Source: Spirodela intermedia (lineage: Eukaryota; Streptophyta; Magnoliopsida; Alismatales; Araceae). From it: a DNA stretch of 64,000 bases. The translations under genes and the position numbers were made by a program. The notes below the pieces were generated by a model. It was not told where the DNA came from. It made no database searches and worked only from the letters and a program-made list of their open reading frames with translations. Of the stretch, positions 34,433 to 45,859 are shown in pieces. Where the stretch lies: assembly GCA_902729315.2 (NCBI GenBank), contig LR746270.1:6255221-6319220 (forward strand), given 5' to 3'. The first letter of the stretch is position 1. Each line of letters begins with the position of its first letter.

Positions 34433-36069
34433 TGACGTGACTTATTCGTTGTATAGTAAATCACGCAAATTTAAAATTTATAAAATTAGAAAATATGAAT
34501 TTTCAAATATTTAGAAGTATTTTTGAACAAATATATCAATTATAATTCAATAAAACTTCCAAAAATAGCGGTAATTTTCCAAGTCGATCATGGGGATGTA
34601 ATATAATATTAGATAATTATTCAGAATTTTCCTCAAAGAATACTATTTTCTATGAATTTTACACTAGGAAATAAAAATAAAATATATTTAAAATTCATAA
34701 AAAAAGGAAATAAGGGTGCGGACGTCAAGATGACATCAGTGCCTGGTGAACACGAATCGGGCGAAAATAGAGTTCCACCTGATGATTCTTACATAAGCGA
34801 TTACATATGATTTAATTGATCAAATTAAGATTTGTAAAAGCCAGAAGAATCGTAATTGAATGATGTATATCTTAGTGAATTTAAATCACATAAATTATCA
34901 CTAAATAAAGTAGAAAGTAAGTTGAAAGCATGAAAATAGAGTTCCGGCATCGCGGCAGTGATGCGTCGGCGATGCACCGAAATCCTGAACGTTTGGGAGG
35001 ATCGTCATACAGTGTCCATGGCCTCGAAGGCTCTCCTTGGACAAGGACGACGTGGGTAATCTCTAGATCTCCTTGTGAAGTCTAGAGATCATTGAAATGG
35101 GTCATCGAATCGTCTCCGGCAATTGTCACCCGGCGGAGCGGAAAAACGGCGACTTTGCGGCTCTTTGACGGCTGCCACCTGACGGAGAGGAACTGGATGG
35201 AGGTAGAGTGCATGTCAGGGAGCTTCATCTTCAGGTCTGCGTAGCAAGAGGAGGCTCTTCATCACATCTGATATACTCTTAGGAGGTGGCGACTCGTCTC
35301 CTGGCGGATCGTCCTCTTCCCAACGATGGCTTATTCATCGATCAATCAAAGATGTTTTACTCGATAGATTCACGATCCTTTTATCACGAATCATTCAATA
35401 ATTTTAGTAACAATGCTCCGCGAATCACGTTGACGAGATTTTTGCCAATGATCCAGCGATTCTGGTGGCTTAATCCTTCACCGGCGATTTGCAAGAAAGT
35501 CGCAATAATCAGATAAAAAATATGAGTTTTGGCTCTGAGAGGATTCGAACCCACGCTAGTCGCTCGCCCTTTCTAGGGAAGGTGTGATGTGAGTTTAGTC
35601 CCACATCGCTTGTGTGCCAAAGTTTCTAGCAAATATGTAGTAATATTACATTTGCAATCAAGTCACTTTCTCGCACGTGTATGACCACTTCTTGCCCCAC
35701 AACCGGCTAGCCACTAGTGACATGGAAGGGGAGTTGCGCACATGTGCCCCTATCAATCCTAGCCGCTCGAGCCTCTGCTCGCAGCTCCTCCCCGACTACA
35801 CTTCTGACCTGCTTGCTGGCCTAGCTGGCCAGTGGGTCCCCCCCATTTTACTATATTTTTATTTTTATTTCTTTTTCTTCATTTATCTCAAAAGTAAGAT
35901 TGTAAAAATCATATAAATTCGTATAAAATCACATAATTACCCAAAAATTTACGTTAATTAATTGAAAACCACTTTTCATACTTTAACACAAATATAAGTA
36001 TTTATCATGAGTTAAGACTAAAATTATATTATTTACTAATTATTAACTCATGATAATAAAGACTTATCA
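34433..36069 (+). mobile_element. Solo LTR copy B of the 1.7-kb LTR family, TSD GTCAT
   Basis: Starts TGACGTGACTTA and ends AAAGACTTATCA. It is flanked by GTCAT at 34428-34432 and 36070-36074, a perfect target duplication. It is the inverse of copy A and roughly 80% similar by eye in the GC-rich section. It sits between the gag zinc knuckle and protease of gypsy II. It carries GGATTCGAACCC at 35541-35552, a tRNA B-box read on the minus strand. Confidence 0.9.
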
Positions 36070-36199
36070 GTCATAGAGAAGCTCCTTTACTTGAGTATCG
36101 TCTAATGCAAAATCATAGTCAACGAGAGCGAAGAGAATATTCAACTTTTATTTGTACTGATGATCGAGTATGTATTTTTCATCGCAATAGAAATATAAG
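36070..36199 (-). pseudogene. Gypsy II gag zinc-knuckle end
   Basis: The minus strand reads FYCDEKYILDHQYK..., a degenerate form of the gypsy gag knuckle C-x2-C-x4-H-x4-C, followed by an acidic stretch DYDFALDDTQVKELLYD up to copy B. It is the farthest upstream part of gypsy II preserved; copy C starts at 36200. Confidence 0.72.
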
Positions 36200-37395
36200 T
36201 GGCGTGACTTAGTCATTGTATAATAAATCACGTAAATTTAAAAATTTAAAAACTAGAAAATAATAATTTTTAAATATTTAGAAGTAGTTTTGAACAAATA
36301 TATCAATTGTAATTGAATAAAAGTTTTAAAAATAGTGATAATTTTTTAAGTCGATCACATAGATGTAATATAATATCGAGTAATATTTCAAAATTTTCTA
36401 CAAAAAATATGATTTTTTATGAATTTTAAATTAAGAAAAAAAAGAAAAATTATTTAAAATTTATAAAAAAGGAAAATAAGGGTGCATATGTCATGATGAT
36501 GTCAGCGCATGATGAACACGAATCAGATGAAAATAGAGTTTCACCCAAAAATTCTTACATAAGTGATTACGACGATTTTATTAGTCAAATTAAGATTTAT
36601 AAAAGCCAAAAGAATTGTAATTAAATGAAGAATAGTTTAGAAACTTGAAATCACACAAAATATCACTAAATGACGTGAAAATTAAGTTGAAATAGAAAAG
36701 ATAGAGTTCTAGCCTCGTGATAATGATTGTTGAAATTTTGTGTATTCAAGAAGATTATTGAATGATGTCCACGACATCAAACGCTCTCCTTAGACATGAA
36801 TGACATTGGCATTCGCTAGATTAGTTAAAAAATAGTAAAATTGAGTTTTGACGTCACGACGGCGATGCATTGGTGATGTGTCAAAATCATGTGCATTCGA
36901 AAAGATTATCGTGTAATCTCTATGGCCTCAAAGGCTCTCCTTAAATAAGGACAACATAAGTAATTTTTAAATCTTCTTGTAAAGTTTAGAAATCAATGAA
37001 GTAGGTCATTGAATTATCTCCGACAACTGTCACTTAGCGGAGTAAAGAAATGACAACTTTACAGATCTCCGGCGACTGTCACCCAATGAAAATAAGTTAG
37101 ATGGAGGTAGTGAATGTCTTAGAGAGCTTCATCCTCAAGTCCACATAGCAAGATGAGGCTGTTCATCGCATATAGTACACTCTCAAGAGGTGGTGACTCG
37201 TCTCCTAACATATCGTTATCTTCCTTACGACAACTTATTCATTGATCAATAAGAGATGATTTACTCAATGGATTCACAATCCTTTTATCGTGAATCGTTT
37301 ATTAATTTTAGTAACGATACTCTGCGAATTACGTTGACAAATTTTTTGTCAATAATTGAGCGATTTTGACAAATTAATTCTTCACCGGTGATCGA
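36200..37395 (+). mobile_element. Truncated LTR copy C of the 1.7-kb family
   Basis: Starts TGGCGTGACTTAG at 36200 and parallels copy B through GGCGACT/GTGGTGACTCGTCTCC and the 'CTTCACCGG.GAT' block. There it breaks off near 37395, before the GC-rich third of the LTR. Athila-like gag follows at once on the same strand. The simplest reading is a 5' LTR joined to gag by a deletion that removed the LTR end, primer site and gag start. Confidence 0.75.
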
Positions 37396-38760
37396 TAAAA
37401 AAATTAAACAGTCCATACATGACCCAAATATGATTGCATGTGCCTTTTGTTCTAGCTATGAACATGTAGAAATAGAGTGTCCTAGATACGAAGGATTGAT
37501 GGCAATGAATGATAGAGTTAGGCCCGCTCAACTTATTGTTGGAAACTTATGGTCAAAAAGGACACCTCAACCTCCTACATACACAGCATATTGTGACAAT
37601 TACAATAACCAAAATTATAAAAGAGGAAATGGTAACACCTATCAACCATCATTTCCCCCTCAAACAGCAAGCTCCCTTCCAGCCATCTCATGCCCACAGA
37701 ATTTTCAGTCCACTCAAACAACCCATCCTGCTCAAAATGAAGCCACCTTAGCTACTAATGAATTGTTGAAACAGATGTTGCAGGAGCAAAGGGAGCAAAT
37801 GCAAGAGTTGAGGACAGAAATGGAAAGAATGAAGATGATGATGTTAGGGCAGTCACAACAAAGCTACACCACACTCGATAGACAAAAAGGTAAAATGGTT
37901 GAAGTAGGGTCAAGTGATTGTGAAGTAGGTCAATTTCCTACTCAACCTATTGTAAATCCTCGAAATTTATATTTTTCTACAAAAAAACATTATAGTCATG
38001 AAGTAAATAGTAAAGAACTAGAGTTAGAAACACTGCACGCTATTTCAAGACAGGAATGGAAAGAAGTTGCATGATCCATATGAATTGAGTGAAGAAATAG
38101 AAGTTGAAATCGAATTGAACAAAATATCCGGCATAGATAAAACTCAAGAAAAAGTAAACCGCTTGTTCTCGAGGGCTAGCAAAAGATGAACCTAATCTCA
38201 AGGGATATAAACTGCTTGTTCCTTTTCTTGATGCTATGAAAATATCAAAAACAAAACTCAACCAATCTGATGATCATTTGCTAGAATTGTTCAAACAAGT
38301 TAAAATAAATATTCCATTAGTTGATGCTATATAACACATACCATCTTATGCTAAATTTTTGAAAGAATTATGTACACCTAGTAGAAAACAAAAATGCATC
38401 CAATTATCTGAAAATATTAGTTCCATATTAAATACGAAATAGGAAGTATGATTTCACCTGTTCATTGCTTGATTCAAGTGTAACTATCAATATTCTTCCC
38501 AAAATTATATATGATAAATTCAAAATGGGAGAGTTACAACCCATTTTTTTAGAACTGCAGCTAACTGATGGGTCGATTAGACAGTCATATGGATTGTTTA
38601 GAAGATGTCATCGTTAAAATTGAAAACTGTTATTTTCCATTAGATTTTATTATTGCTGATATGAAGATGACTGAAAATATCAATCATGCTCCTATAATCC
38701 TTGGTAGACCCTTCTTAACAACAACTAAAGCCACAACAAATTAGGGAAAGGAGACAATAT
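37396..38760 (+). pseudogene. Athila/Tat-like gypsy gag (end) and aspartic protease
   Basis: An open frame to 38074 holds the zinc knuckle CAFCSSYEHVEIEC (C-x2-C-x4-H-x4-C), a Gln/Asn/Pro-rich stretch, a Met/Glu/Gln coiled coil (MLQEQREQMQELRTEMER) and the GQFPTQP box typical of Athila/Tat gag. After frameshifts come LLELFKQVKINIPLVDAI, SYAKFLKELCT and the protease region with LLDSSVTINILP (where the family has LLDLGASVNLLP) and PIILGRPFL. The Asp-Ser/Ala-Gly catalytic box is altered, so the protease is dead. Confidence 0.85.
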
Positions 38761-38869
38761 TTTGCAGTCCACTTCTAATACTTGCGGTCCACTTCTCATG
38801 GTCTCTTCACTAGTTAGATGTGAACAATATTTTTTTTCATACCAATCTTGAAGAAGTCTATATGGAGCA
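38761..38869. other. Junction between gypsy protease and copia RT
   Basis: The AT-rich junction of two unrelated element fragments. 'TTGCAGTCCACTTCT' and 'TTGCGGTCCACTTCT' occur side by side at about 38762 and 38783. Confidence 0.45.
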
Positions 38870-39790
38870 ACCTCTTGATTTTGTTTCGACTAACTCACTA
38901 GATTCTATGTACTATTTGTCAAAATCTATCTATAGGCTGAAACAATTTCCTTGAACTTAGTTTAGTTATTTCTGTATGCTACTTCAAGATTTTGATCTTC
39001 ATCAGTGTACCTCTGATCCTATCATATTATATCGTCACACTTCTACGGACTATATTATTCTATTTGTCTATGTTGATGACATTATTTTGATGAGTGATGA
39101 TAGACAACATATCTCCAATTTCAAGGTCCTTCTTCAAAGTAAAGTGGCGATCAAAGATTTGGGTCAACTTCAATATTTTTTGAACATTGAGGTTGCCCAC
39201 TCTTCTAATGGCCTGGTTATCAACCAGTAGAAGTATGTGCTTGATCTATTGTAAGATGTAGGGATGTTGGGCGTCAAATCTGCTCCTACACTAATAGATC
39301 CAAAGGTCAAGTCACTTCTGAATTCCAATGATGCTTTTGAAGATCCGGAACAATTCCGTCACTTGGTAGGGTAATTAAATTACTTGACCTTGACTTGTCT
39401 TAGCATTTCTTTTGCTACGTGTGGTCAACTAGTTTATAATCAATTCATACACTACTACTCGATGATATTTTGATATCTGAAAAGGCATTCTGGCCAAGAA
39501 CTTCTGTACAAGTCTTGTTCTTACATTGATATTCATGGTTATTATGTTTCAAATTAGGCAAGTTCTCCAATCAATCGACGCTCCATCACAAGATATTGCA
39601 TCTTTCTAGGGGCAAAATCTTATCTCATAGAAGAGTAAAAAGCAACAAGTGGTTGCATTGTGCAATGTTGAATCAGAATATCAAGTTATGTGGAGCGTTG
39701 ATAACATGATAAATATAGTGACAATATCTATGATTTCATATGGTTTTAAGCTCAAATTCTCCAAGATCATGTTAGTAACATTAAAACTAC
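38870..39790 (+). pseudogene. Copia reverse transcriptase and RNase H fragment
   Basis: The plus strand shows YGLKQ-like IYRLKQFP, then CTSDPIILYRH, the catalytic LFVYVDDIILMS near 39060-39095, LGQLQYFLNIEV, and RHLVG*LNYL. The RNase H portion has SPINRRSITRYCIFLGAKSYL, matching the copia D.R.S..GYC.FLG block, and ends near 39700. Several stops interrupt it. It has the opposite orientation to the copia pieces at 42.8-47.7 kb, so it is a separate element. Confidence 0.85.
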
Positions 39791-39840
39791 GAATATGAGT
39801 AATGACTCCTTATTTATAAGTTCTCATAAAAAATCAGTTG

Positions 39841-39874
<34 letters not shown>

Positions 39875-40359
39875 TTCACGATCACTCTAGATAATTTATG
39901 TCATTTTGTGAGTATTAACCTTAAAATATCATGTTATATTTTCATGCACATGTGAACACTCTTGATTTATTTTTTATGATTAATCTAACTTGATTTCTTG
40001 GAAGTCAAGTTGTTTTATTATTGATAAATATTCTTAGTATGTGTTGTATAGGATTTAGGTGAATTTAATTAAGTAATTAATTAAAGGGCTTGAAGGTTAT
40101 TGGCTAAAAGTAAGAGATCATGCAGAGTGCTAAAGATAGTTGGCTAGAAGAAGAGATGATGTAGAGTGCTTTTGGGCCAAGAAAGGCTTGAAGTAGGATA
40201 GGGGGAGCATGACCTTTCTCAACCCAATATCTCCTCAACCTCCCTCTCTAAAATGACCCACAAAATTCAAGTTCTAAGGGGCACCCAATCAAAACAAAGA
40301 AGGAGAAATAGCATGGGAAGCTAATTAGAAAATGAAAGGTTCTTTTGGCAAATGCATCT
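39791..40359. other. AT-rich flank with TA microsatellite and short tandem duplication
   Basis: A TA run lies at about 39845-39872. Near 40096-40172 a ~43-bp unit (GGCTAAAAGTAAGAGATCATGCAGAGTGCT / GGCTAGAAGAAGAGATGATGTAGAGTGCT) occurs twice. It may be copia LTR sequence; borders are not resolved. Confidence 0.45.
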
Positions 40360-42207
40360 TGATCAATCTTCATTATCATGAGTTAATAATTAGTAAATAA
40401 TATAAGTTTAGCCTTAACTCATGATAAATAGGCTTATATTTGTGTTAAAGTGGTTTTCAGTTGATTAACGTGAATTTTTGGCTAATTATGTGATTTTCTA
40501 CGAATTTATATAATTTTTATAGTCTTATTTTTTAGATAAATGAAGAAAAATAAATAAAAATAAAAATATAGCAAAATAGGAGGACTCACCAGCCAGTCGG
40601 GCCCGCAAGCGGGTCGGAAGCGCAGTCAAGGGGAGCCATGAGCAGGGGCTTGAGCGGCTAGAACCGATGGGGACATATGTGCACCACTCCCCTTCCATGT
40701 CACTAGTGGCTAGTTAGCTGTGAGGCAAGGAGTGGTCGTACACGTGGGAGAAAAGGACTCATTATTTGCAAATCTGATATTACTATATATTCACCCAAAA
40801 CTTTGGCCCACAAGCGATATGGGACTAAACCCACATCAGACCTTCCCCTGAAAGGCTTTGAAGATTTTAATACCTAAACTACCCCTTCATTATAATAAAG
40901 ATATATCATGATGAGGTCACTTGATAAGGGCATTAGAGTACTTATTTCAATCTCCCTCATGCTGGTGGGCAACCAGTGCGAGTTCAAATTCTCCTAGAAC
41001 CAAAACTTATATTTTTATCTAATTCTGATAGCTTAATCCTTCACCGGCGATCTACAGGAAGTCACAATAATCAGATAAAAATACGAGTTTTGGCTCTAGG
41101 AGGATTCAAACTCATGTTAGTTGCTCGCTTGCATAAGAGAGATTGAATATGGTGGTAACATTTTTATCATATCGCTAGTGAAGGATTAAGCCGTCAGAAT
41201 CATTAGATCATCGGTGAAAATCTCGTCAACATGATTTGTAAAGTATTGTTACTAAAATTACTAAATGATTTACGATAAAAGGATTACGAATCCATCGAGT
41301 AAATCATCTCCAATTGATCAACGAATAAGCCGTTGTCAGGAAGAGGACGATCCGCCAGGAGAGGAGTTGCCACCTCTTGAGAGTGTACCGGATGCGATGA
41401 AGAGCTTCCTCTTGCTACGCAGACCTGAGGATGAAGCTCCCTGATATGCGCCCCACCTCTATCTAGCTCCTTTCCGTTGGGTGACAACTGCCAGAGAACC
41501 GCAAAGTCACCATTGTTCCGCTCCATCGGGTGACAGCCGCTGGAGATGATTCAACGACCTATTTCATTGATCTCTAGACTTCACAAGAAGATTTAGAGAT
41601 TGTTCACGTCGTCCTTGTCTAAGGAGAGCCTTCAAGGCATAGACACTACACGATGATCCTTCTGAAAGTTCAAAATTTTAGTGCATCATTGACACTGGAA
41701 CTTTATTTTTCTACTTTCAACTTAATTTTTATTTTATTTAGTGATAATTTGTGTGATTTAAATTTACTAAGCTATACTTCATTCAATTATGATTCTTTCG
41801 GATTTTATATATCTTAATTTGATCAATTAAATCGTCTATAATCACTTACGTAAGAATCACCGAGTGGAACTCTATTTTCACCTAATTCGCATTCGTCGAG
41901 CACTAACGTCATCCTAACATCCGTACCCTTATTTTCTTTTTTCACAAATTTTAAATATATTTTATTTTTATTTTTTAATATAAAATTCATAAAAAATATA
42001 TTCTTTGAAAAAAATTAAAAAATTATCTGATATTATATTACATCCCTATGATCAACTTGGAAAATTATCACTATTTTTTAATGTTTTGTTAAATTATAAT
42101 TGATATATTTTTTAAGAAATATTTCTAAATATCAGAAAAATTAGTATTTTCTAGTTTTATAAATTTTAAATTTGCATGATTTACTAAACAATGACTAAGT
42201 CATGTCA
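40360..42207 (-). mobile_element. LTR copy D of the 1.7-kb family with internal inverted duplication
   Basis: Same orientation as copy A: TGATCAATCTTC ... AAGTCATGTCA. The flanks CATCT (40355-40359) and CATCC (42208-42212) agree at 4 of 5 bases, consistent with an aged target duplication. It is ~100-200 bp longer than A and B because an inverted copy of the 'GGTTCAAATCC...ATTTTTATCTGATT' segment was inserted around 41020-41180. Confidence 0.83.
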
Positions 42208-42769
42208 CATCCCTATGTATAAAACCTATTGTCCTTTTTTTTATTATCATGTTGGAGATTGCTCTAGTAGAGGCTGGCTATAGGAAAAAGCTTTCCCAAG
42301 ATCTAGATTGATGAATCTAAATAGAGGTGAATTATTGCAAAGTTTATTCTTGATCTTTGAAGTGTTTTCTTGTTGGAGAAAACCACCTGATTGGGGCAAA
42401 ATATACAGACCCAAGGTATGCATTATAGATCATGAAATTCATAGTTTCATCCTCTAATATTAATAAAAATTAGTTCTCTCCATCATTGCTTCACATTCCA
42501 TAGAAAATTGAAACCCTAGTTCAAATCATTCCCCTTGAAATCTTGGATTTCTTGATTTTCACAAGAAAATCAAGGCATCCTTGATCTTCCTACCTTTCAC
42601 CATCTTTTCTTCTTTCAAATCATTCACCTAAGCCCAAAGCATCATCATCTAAAATATCTTTAGATTCTAAAATCAAAATCTTAAATTTCTTAGAATAACT
42701 AACAATCTTGAAAATCAAGACTCTCATTCTTCTTCTTTTTTTTTCGTCTCTAACTTATCTCTCTAATAT
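42208..42769. other. Retroelement-derived flank, no domain read
   Basis: A TGTATAAAACC TATA-like motif at about 42215 may belong to the LTR into which copy D inserted. Otherwise it is AT-rich with no recognised domain. Confidence 0.4.
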
Positions 42770-43260
42770 TTTATCAGACCAAAGATGGTGCAGGACATGC
42801 ATGGCAATGAGGAGTGTGTGAGTAATGTTAAGAAGATGTTGATACTTCCATATAACGATGTTATTTTGTTGAGAAGTGTAGGGGCAAGTAGTCTGATGAA
42901 TGATGCCACAGTCCTTGTAGAAGCTCTGAAGGACATTTTGGACAAACTCTAGGGCGTTGTCTGTGTAGAGAAATTTGGAAGTAATATAGTACTATGTCAT
43001 GATCTTTGTGATGTATTGGCTAATCGTGTTGTGAACTTCAGAATGGTATTTGAGAAGATATACTCATGTAACACAAATAAAGTCATCAACAAAGATAATA
43101 TAGTATTGCAATCATGTCGAAGAAGCAACCCAAGATGGCCCCCACATGTCACAATGAATGAAGTCGAACAGTTGGGAAGTTGGGAAAGAATCCTAATGTG
43201 GATATGTAGAGTGGTGATGCTTGTCTAGTTGACATGACTCGTACAAAACTCAAAAAGAGT
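42770..43260 (-). pseudogene. Copia integrase fragment
   Basis: On the minus strand the zinc-binding end CEPCQLDKHHHSTYPH is readable, then, with frameshifts, the catalytic-core landmarks FVDDF-like, 'LYTDNALEFVQNVL' and the 'HQTTCPYTSQQN' region, and finally HACPAPSLV-like sequence. It is riddled with stops. Strand and domain order fit as the downstream part of the copia element whose gag and protease lie at 45860-46960. Confidence 0.78.
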
Positions 43261-43649
43261 AAGCTATGGAAGGGATGTTTGAAGTTTCGATAAACATGAA
43301 TGTCTCAAACAACGATACTGCAAAATAAATAAATTTTATGTGGAAGAAGCAAATAAAACTAAAAGTCCCAAGGAAGGAGAGTTGGGAATGAGCTCATAGA
43401 CACCACTACCATTCTCATGGCCTAAACCAATCCTCTATCTGATACGTAGGTCTTAGAAGACACAATGGTAAGGGAAGAAGATGGAGATAGTATAGTACAC
43501 GAGTGATGGCACTAATCGACAAAAGATTCTTAGGAAAACAAGTGTTAAAGCTAGATTTATGTGTTTTAATTAGTTTTATTATTTGATTTTATTTTGTTAA
43601 CTTATATAAGAAATATTGGATATATTATTAATTTTAAAAGTTTAAAGTT
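43261..43649. other. Probable copia remnant, unassigned
   Basis: Likely decayed copia internal sequence grading into an AT-rich stretch. No motif could be read. Confidence 0.3.
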
Positions 43650-44040
43650 TAAATACTTAGCATAATATTTTATTATTAAAATAAAAATAATAAAATATAA
43701 AAAATTCTTCTGCCCGATGGCAAGGCAGCACTCGACAACTAACTCAGAGGGGAGATAGCGGTCAAGTGGGTAGACCCAGACCGGGGGAGCCACAAGCTAG
43801 GCTCAAGTGGTGAAGGCCTCGCTCCATGCACGTATGCGTCACTCCCCTTCCACATCCTAGTGGTCAATTAGTCGTGGGACAAGGAGCGCCCGTACGCATG
43901 TGTGCATGTGAGGGTAGACCACCTTATTGCCTTCTCCCAAGATAGTTTTGGATATTATTTTATTTCAGGAGAAGAGATCTCTGTTGAAAGAGAGAAGCTT
44001 TAGTTTATATTTGGCACATGCGTCTGATATATTTTCGATG
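43650..44040 (-). mobile_element. Diverged fragment (copy H) of the 1.7-kb LTR family
   Basis: The segment 'CACTCCCCTTCCACATCCTAGTGGTCAATTAGTCGTGGGACAAGGAG' corresponds to the same block in copies A and D, with flanking 'CTCAAGTGG' and 'CGTACGCATGTG' resemblance. It is much more diverged than A-F, and only the GC-rich middle of the LTR is present. Confidence 0.6.
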
Positions 44041-45149
44041 TGAAACTAAATGTTTTTGTCTATTTCAGCGCAGCCATCTGGAGTGCGGTGTGATCCAATA
44101 GTACACAAAGAACCACGTCATCAGATTAGCTAGATCAGCACACATGTGGGCTTAAAGGATGATCCGATGGCTATGGAGGCTCCACGGTACTAGGAACTTA
44201 AGTTCTAAATCAGTAGTGGTTTGCAGCAGGTTGATCATGCGTCGCTCAGTGCATCACATACTAAGCTCATCTGATCCAACAACTCCTGAAGCACCACGAT
44301 ATCGAGAACTTAAGTCTTGACATGTATCACTATTAGGGATGTAAAGACAATAATTGATTATTATCTGGTAAAATAGATATTATCGATTATCCTTAAAATC
44401 CCAACAGCGGTCGCAAATATAGCAATATGTTTTTCCCTTCTTTTGCATGATCGATGTCTTCGGCGATCAGCAAGCTTCTTCCTTCCTCCCCCAACTACAC
44501 TCAAGGCCTCTAGTGAGTGGTCAGCTCTTCCCTTCTCCCCCCAAATGACGGTGGTCGACCCCTCTTTCGACGGATCTCTCCAACAAGTGGCGCAACACTT
44601 CCGAATGATACTTCTATGACTTTCGACGTAGTGTGGCACATCCAAACAAAATCAAGCTGCCACACTAGTGTCCTAATTGCCCAAGAGGTAGAATAAATTT
44701 GGGCAATAATTTATTTCCATTTTCAATATTTACTTACCTGATTTTTTTCATTTATTTACATTTTATGACATGTTCTTTCTGTTTCATGCACGTTTCGATT
44801 GAAATGAGTAGAACTAATTCAAAACTTGATGAATGATCTTTGTTCTTCTTTTGAATCCTTCAAAACTTATCTGAGATTAAGTTAAGATAGCTTCTAACTT
44901 ATTTTTATTGATTTTCACAGTCGAATCTCGACATATTCATGTTTCCAATGTTCTACGAATAGTGAGTATTTTTTCTATTTTTGAACATGAAATCATCAAG
45001 ATTAAAGGTTGATTAATAAGCGTTCAACGGTTAAAACAAATTGGAGACATTCACGGCTAACCTCATGTCATGCGTGTGAATCTTCGAGCACACATTCGTT
45101 TGAGAAATTGGTTGACTGTATTTCTCTCTTTCTTCATTTTTCATCTTAT
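44041..45149. other. Intergenic/transposon-derived stretch
   Basis: Two similar phrases ending 'GAACTTAAGT(C/T)' occur near 44190 and 44305, suggesting a degenerate ~115-bp duplication. No coding domain is recognised. Confidence 0.35.
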
Positions 45150-45600
45150 TTCTTTCTCTCCCTCTCTTGTGAGACCTCTCTTCTCTCTCTGTCTCTCATG
45201 AGATCTCTACCTTTCTCTCCCTCTCTCTCGATCAATCTCCTTCTCTTTCTCTCCCTTTCGTGAGATATCTCATCCTTTCTTTCTCTAATGAGAGCTTTCT
45301 CTCCTCCTTTCTCTTTCTCTCCCTTTCATGAGAGATTTCATCCCTTCTCTCTCTCGTGAGAGCTTTCTCTTCTCTTCTCTCTTTCTCTCCCTTTCGCGAG
45401 AGATCTTATCCCTTCTCTCTCTAGTGAGAGTTCTCTCTCCTTCTTTCTCTTTCTCTCCCTTTCGCGAGAGATTTCATCCCTTCTCTCTCTCATGAGAGCT
45501 TTCTCTTCTCTTCTCTCTTTCTCTCCCTTTCGCGAGAGATCTCATCCCTTCTCTCTCTAGTGAGAGTTCTCTCTTCTTTCTCTCTTTTCTTCCTTTCTTT
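45150..45600. repeat. 68-bp CT-rich minisatellite with two alternating unit types
   Basis: The anchor CTCCCTTTC occurs at 45251, 45319, 45387, 45455 and 45523, exactly 68 bp apart. Units alternate: one type carries '(C/A)TGAGAGCTTTCTC', the other 'AGTGAGAGTTCTCTC', so the higher-order period is 136 bp. A more degenerate copy begins near 45180. Each unit contains a CGCGAGAGAT/CGTGAGAGAT segment that pairs with the following TCTCTCT tract. Confidence 0.9.
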
Positions 45601-45859
45601 TCTCCACTTCCCTTCTTTTATTCTTCTCACCTCACCTTTCTATTTTATTATTTTTATTAAATATTAATAAAATATTAAAATCACTTTATATATAAATTAA
45701 ATTAGTTCCCACAACAGATTAATCAATCTCCATGTGTTCGACCTAAGACTTACTTCTATATTAATATTTTATTAAGTCTTAGTTATAAATATTATTAGAT
45801 AGTGTGCATTTAAACACAACGACAAGTGCACACCAATAGGAAACATAAAGCACATCCTA
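45601..45859. other. AT-rich spacer
   Basis: AT-rich; no feature is recognised. Confidence 0.4.

Noticed and set aside
35541-35552. A functional tRNA gene
   Set aside because: Only a B-box-like half is present; no acceptor, D-arm or anticodon stem can be drawn around it.
38870-39790. An endogenous pararetrovirus reverse transcriptase
   Set aside because: YVDDIILMS and the RNase H block S..RRS.T.YC.FLG are Ty1/copia signatures; no movement or coat protein region is present.
45251-45590. CRISPR-like spacing of 68-bp repeats
   Set aside because: The repeats are contiguous without unique spacers and lie in a eukaryotic retrotransposon; it is a minisatellite.
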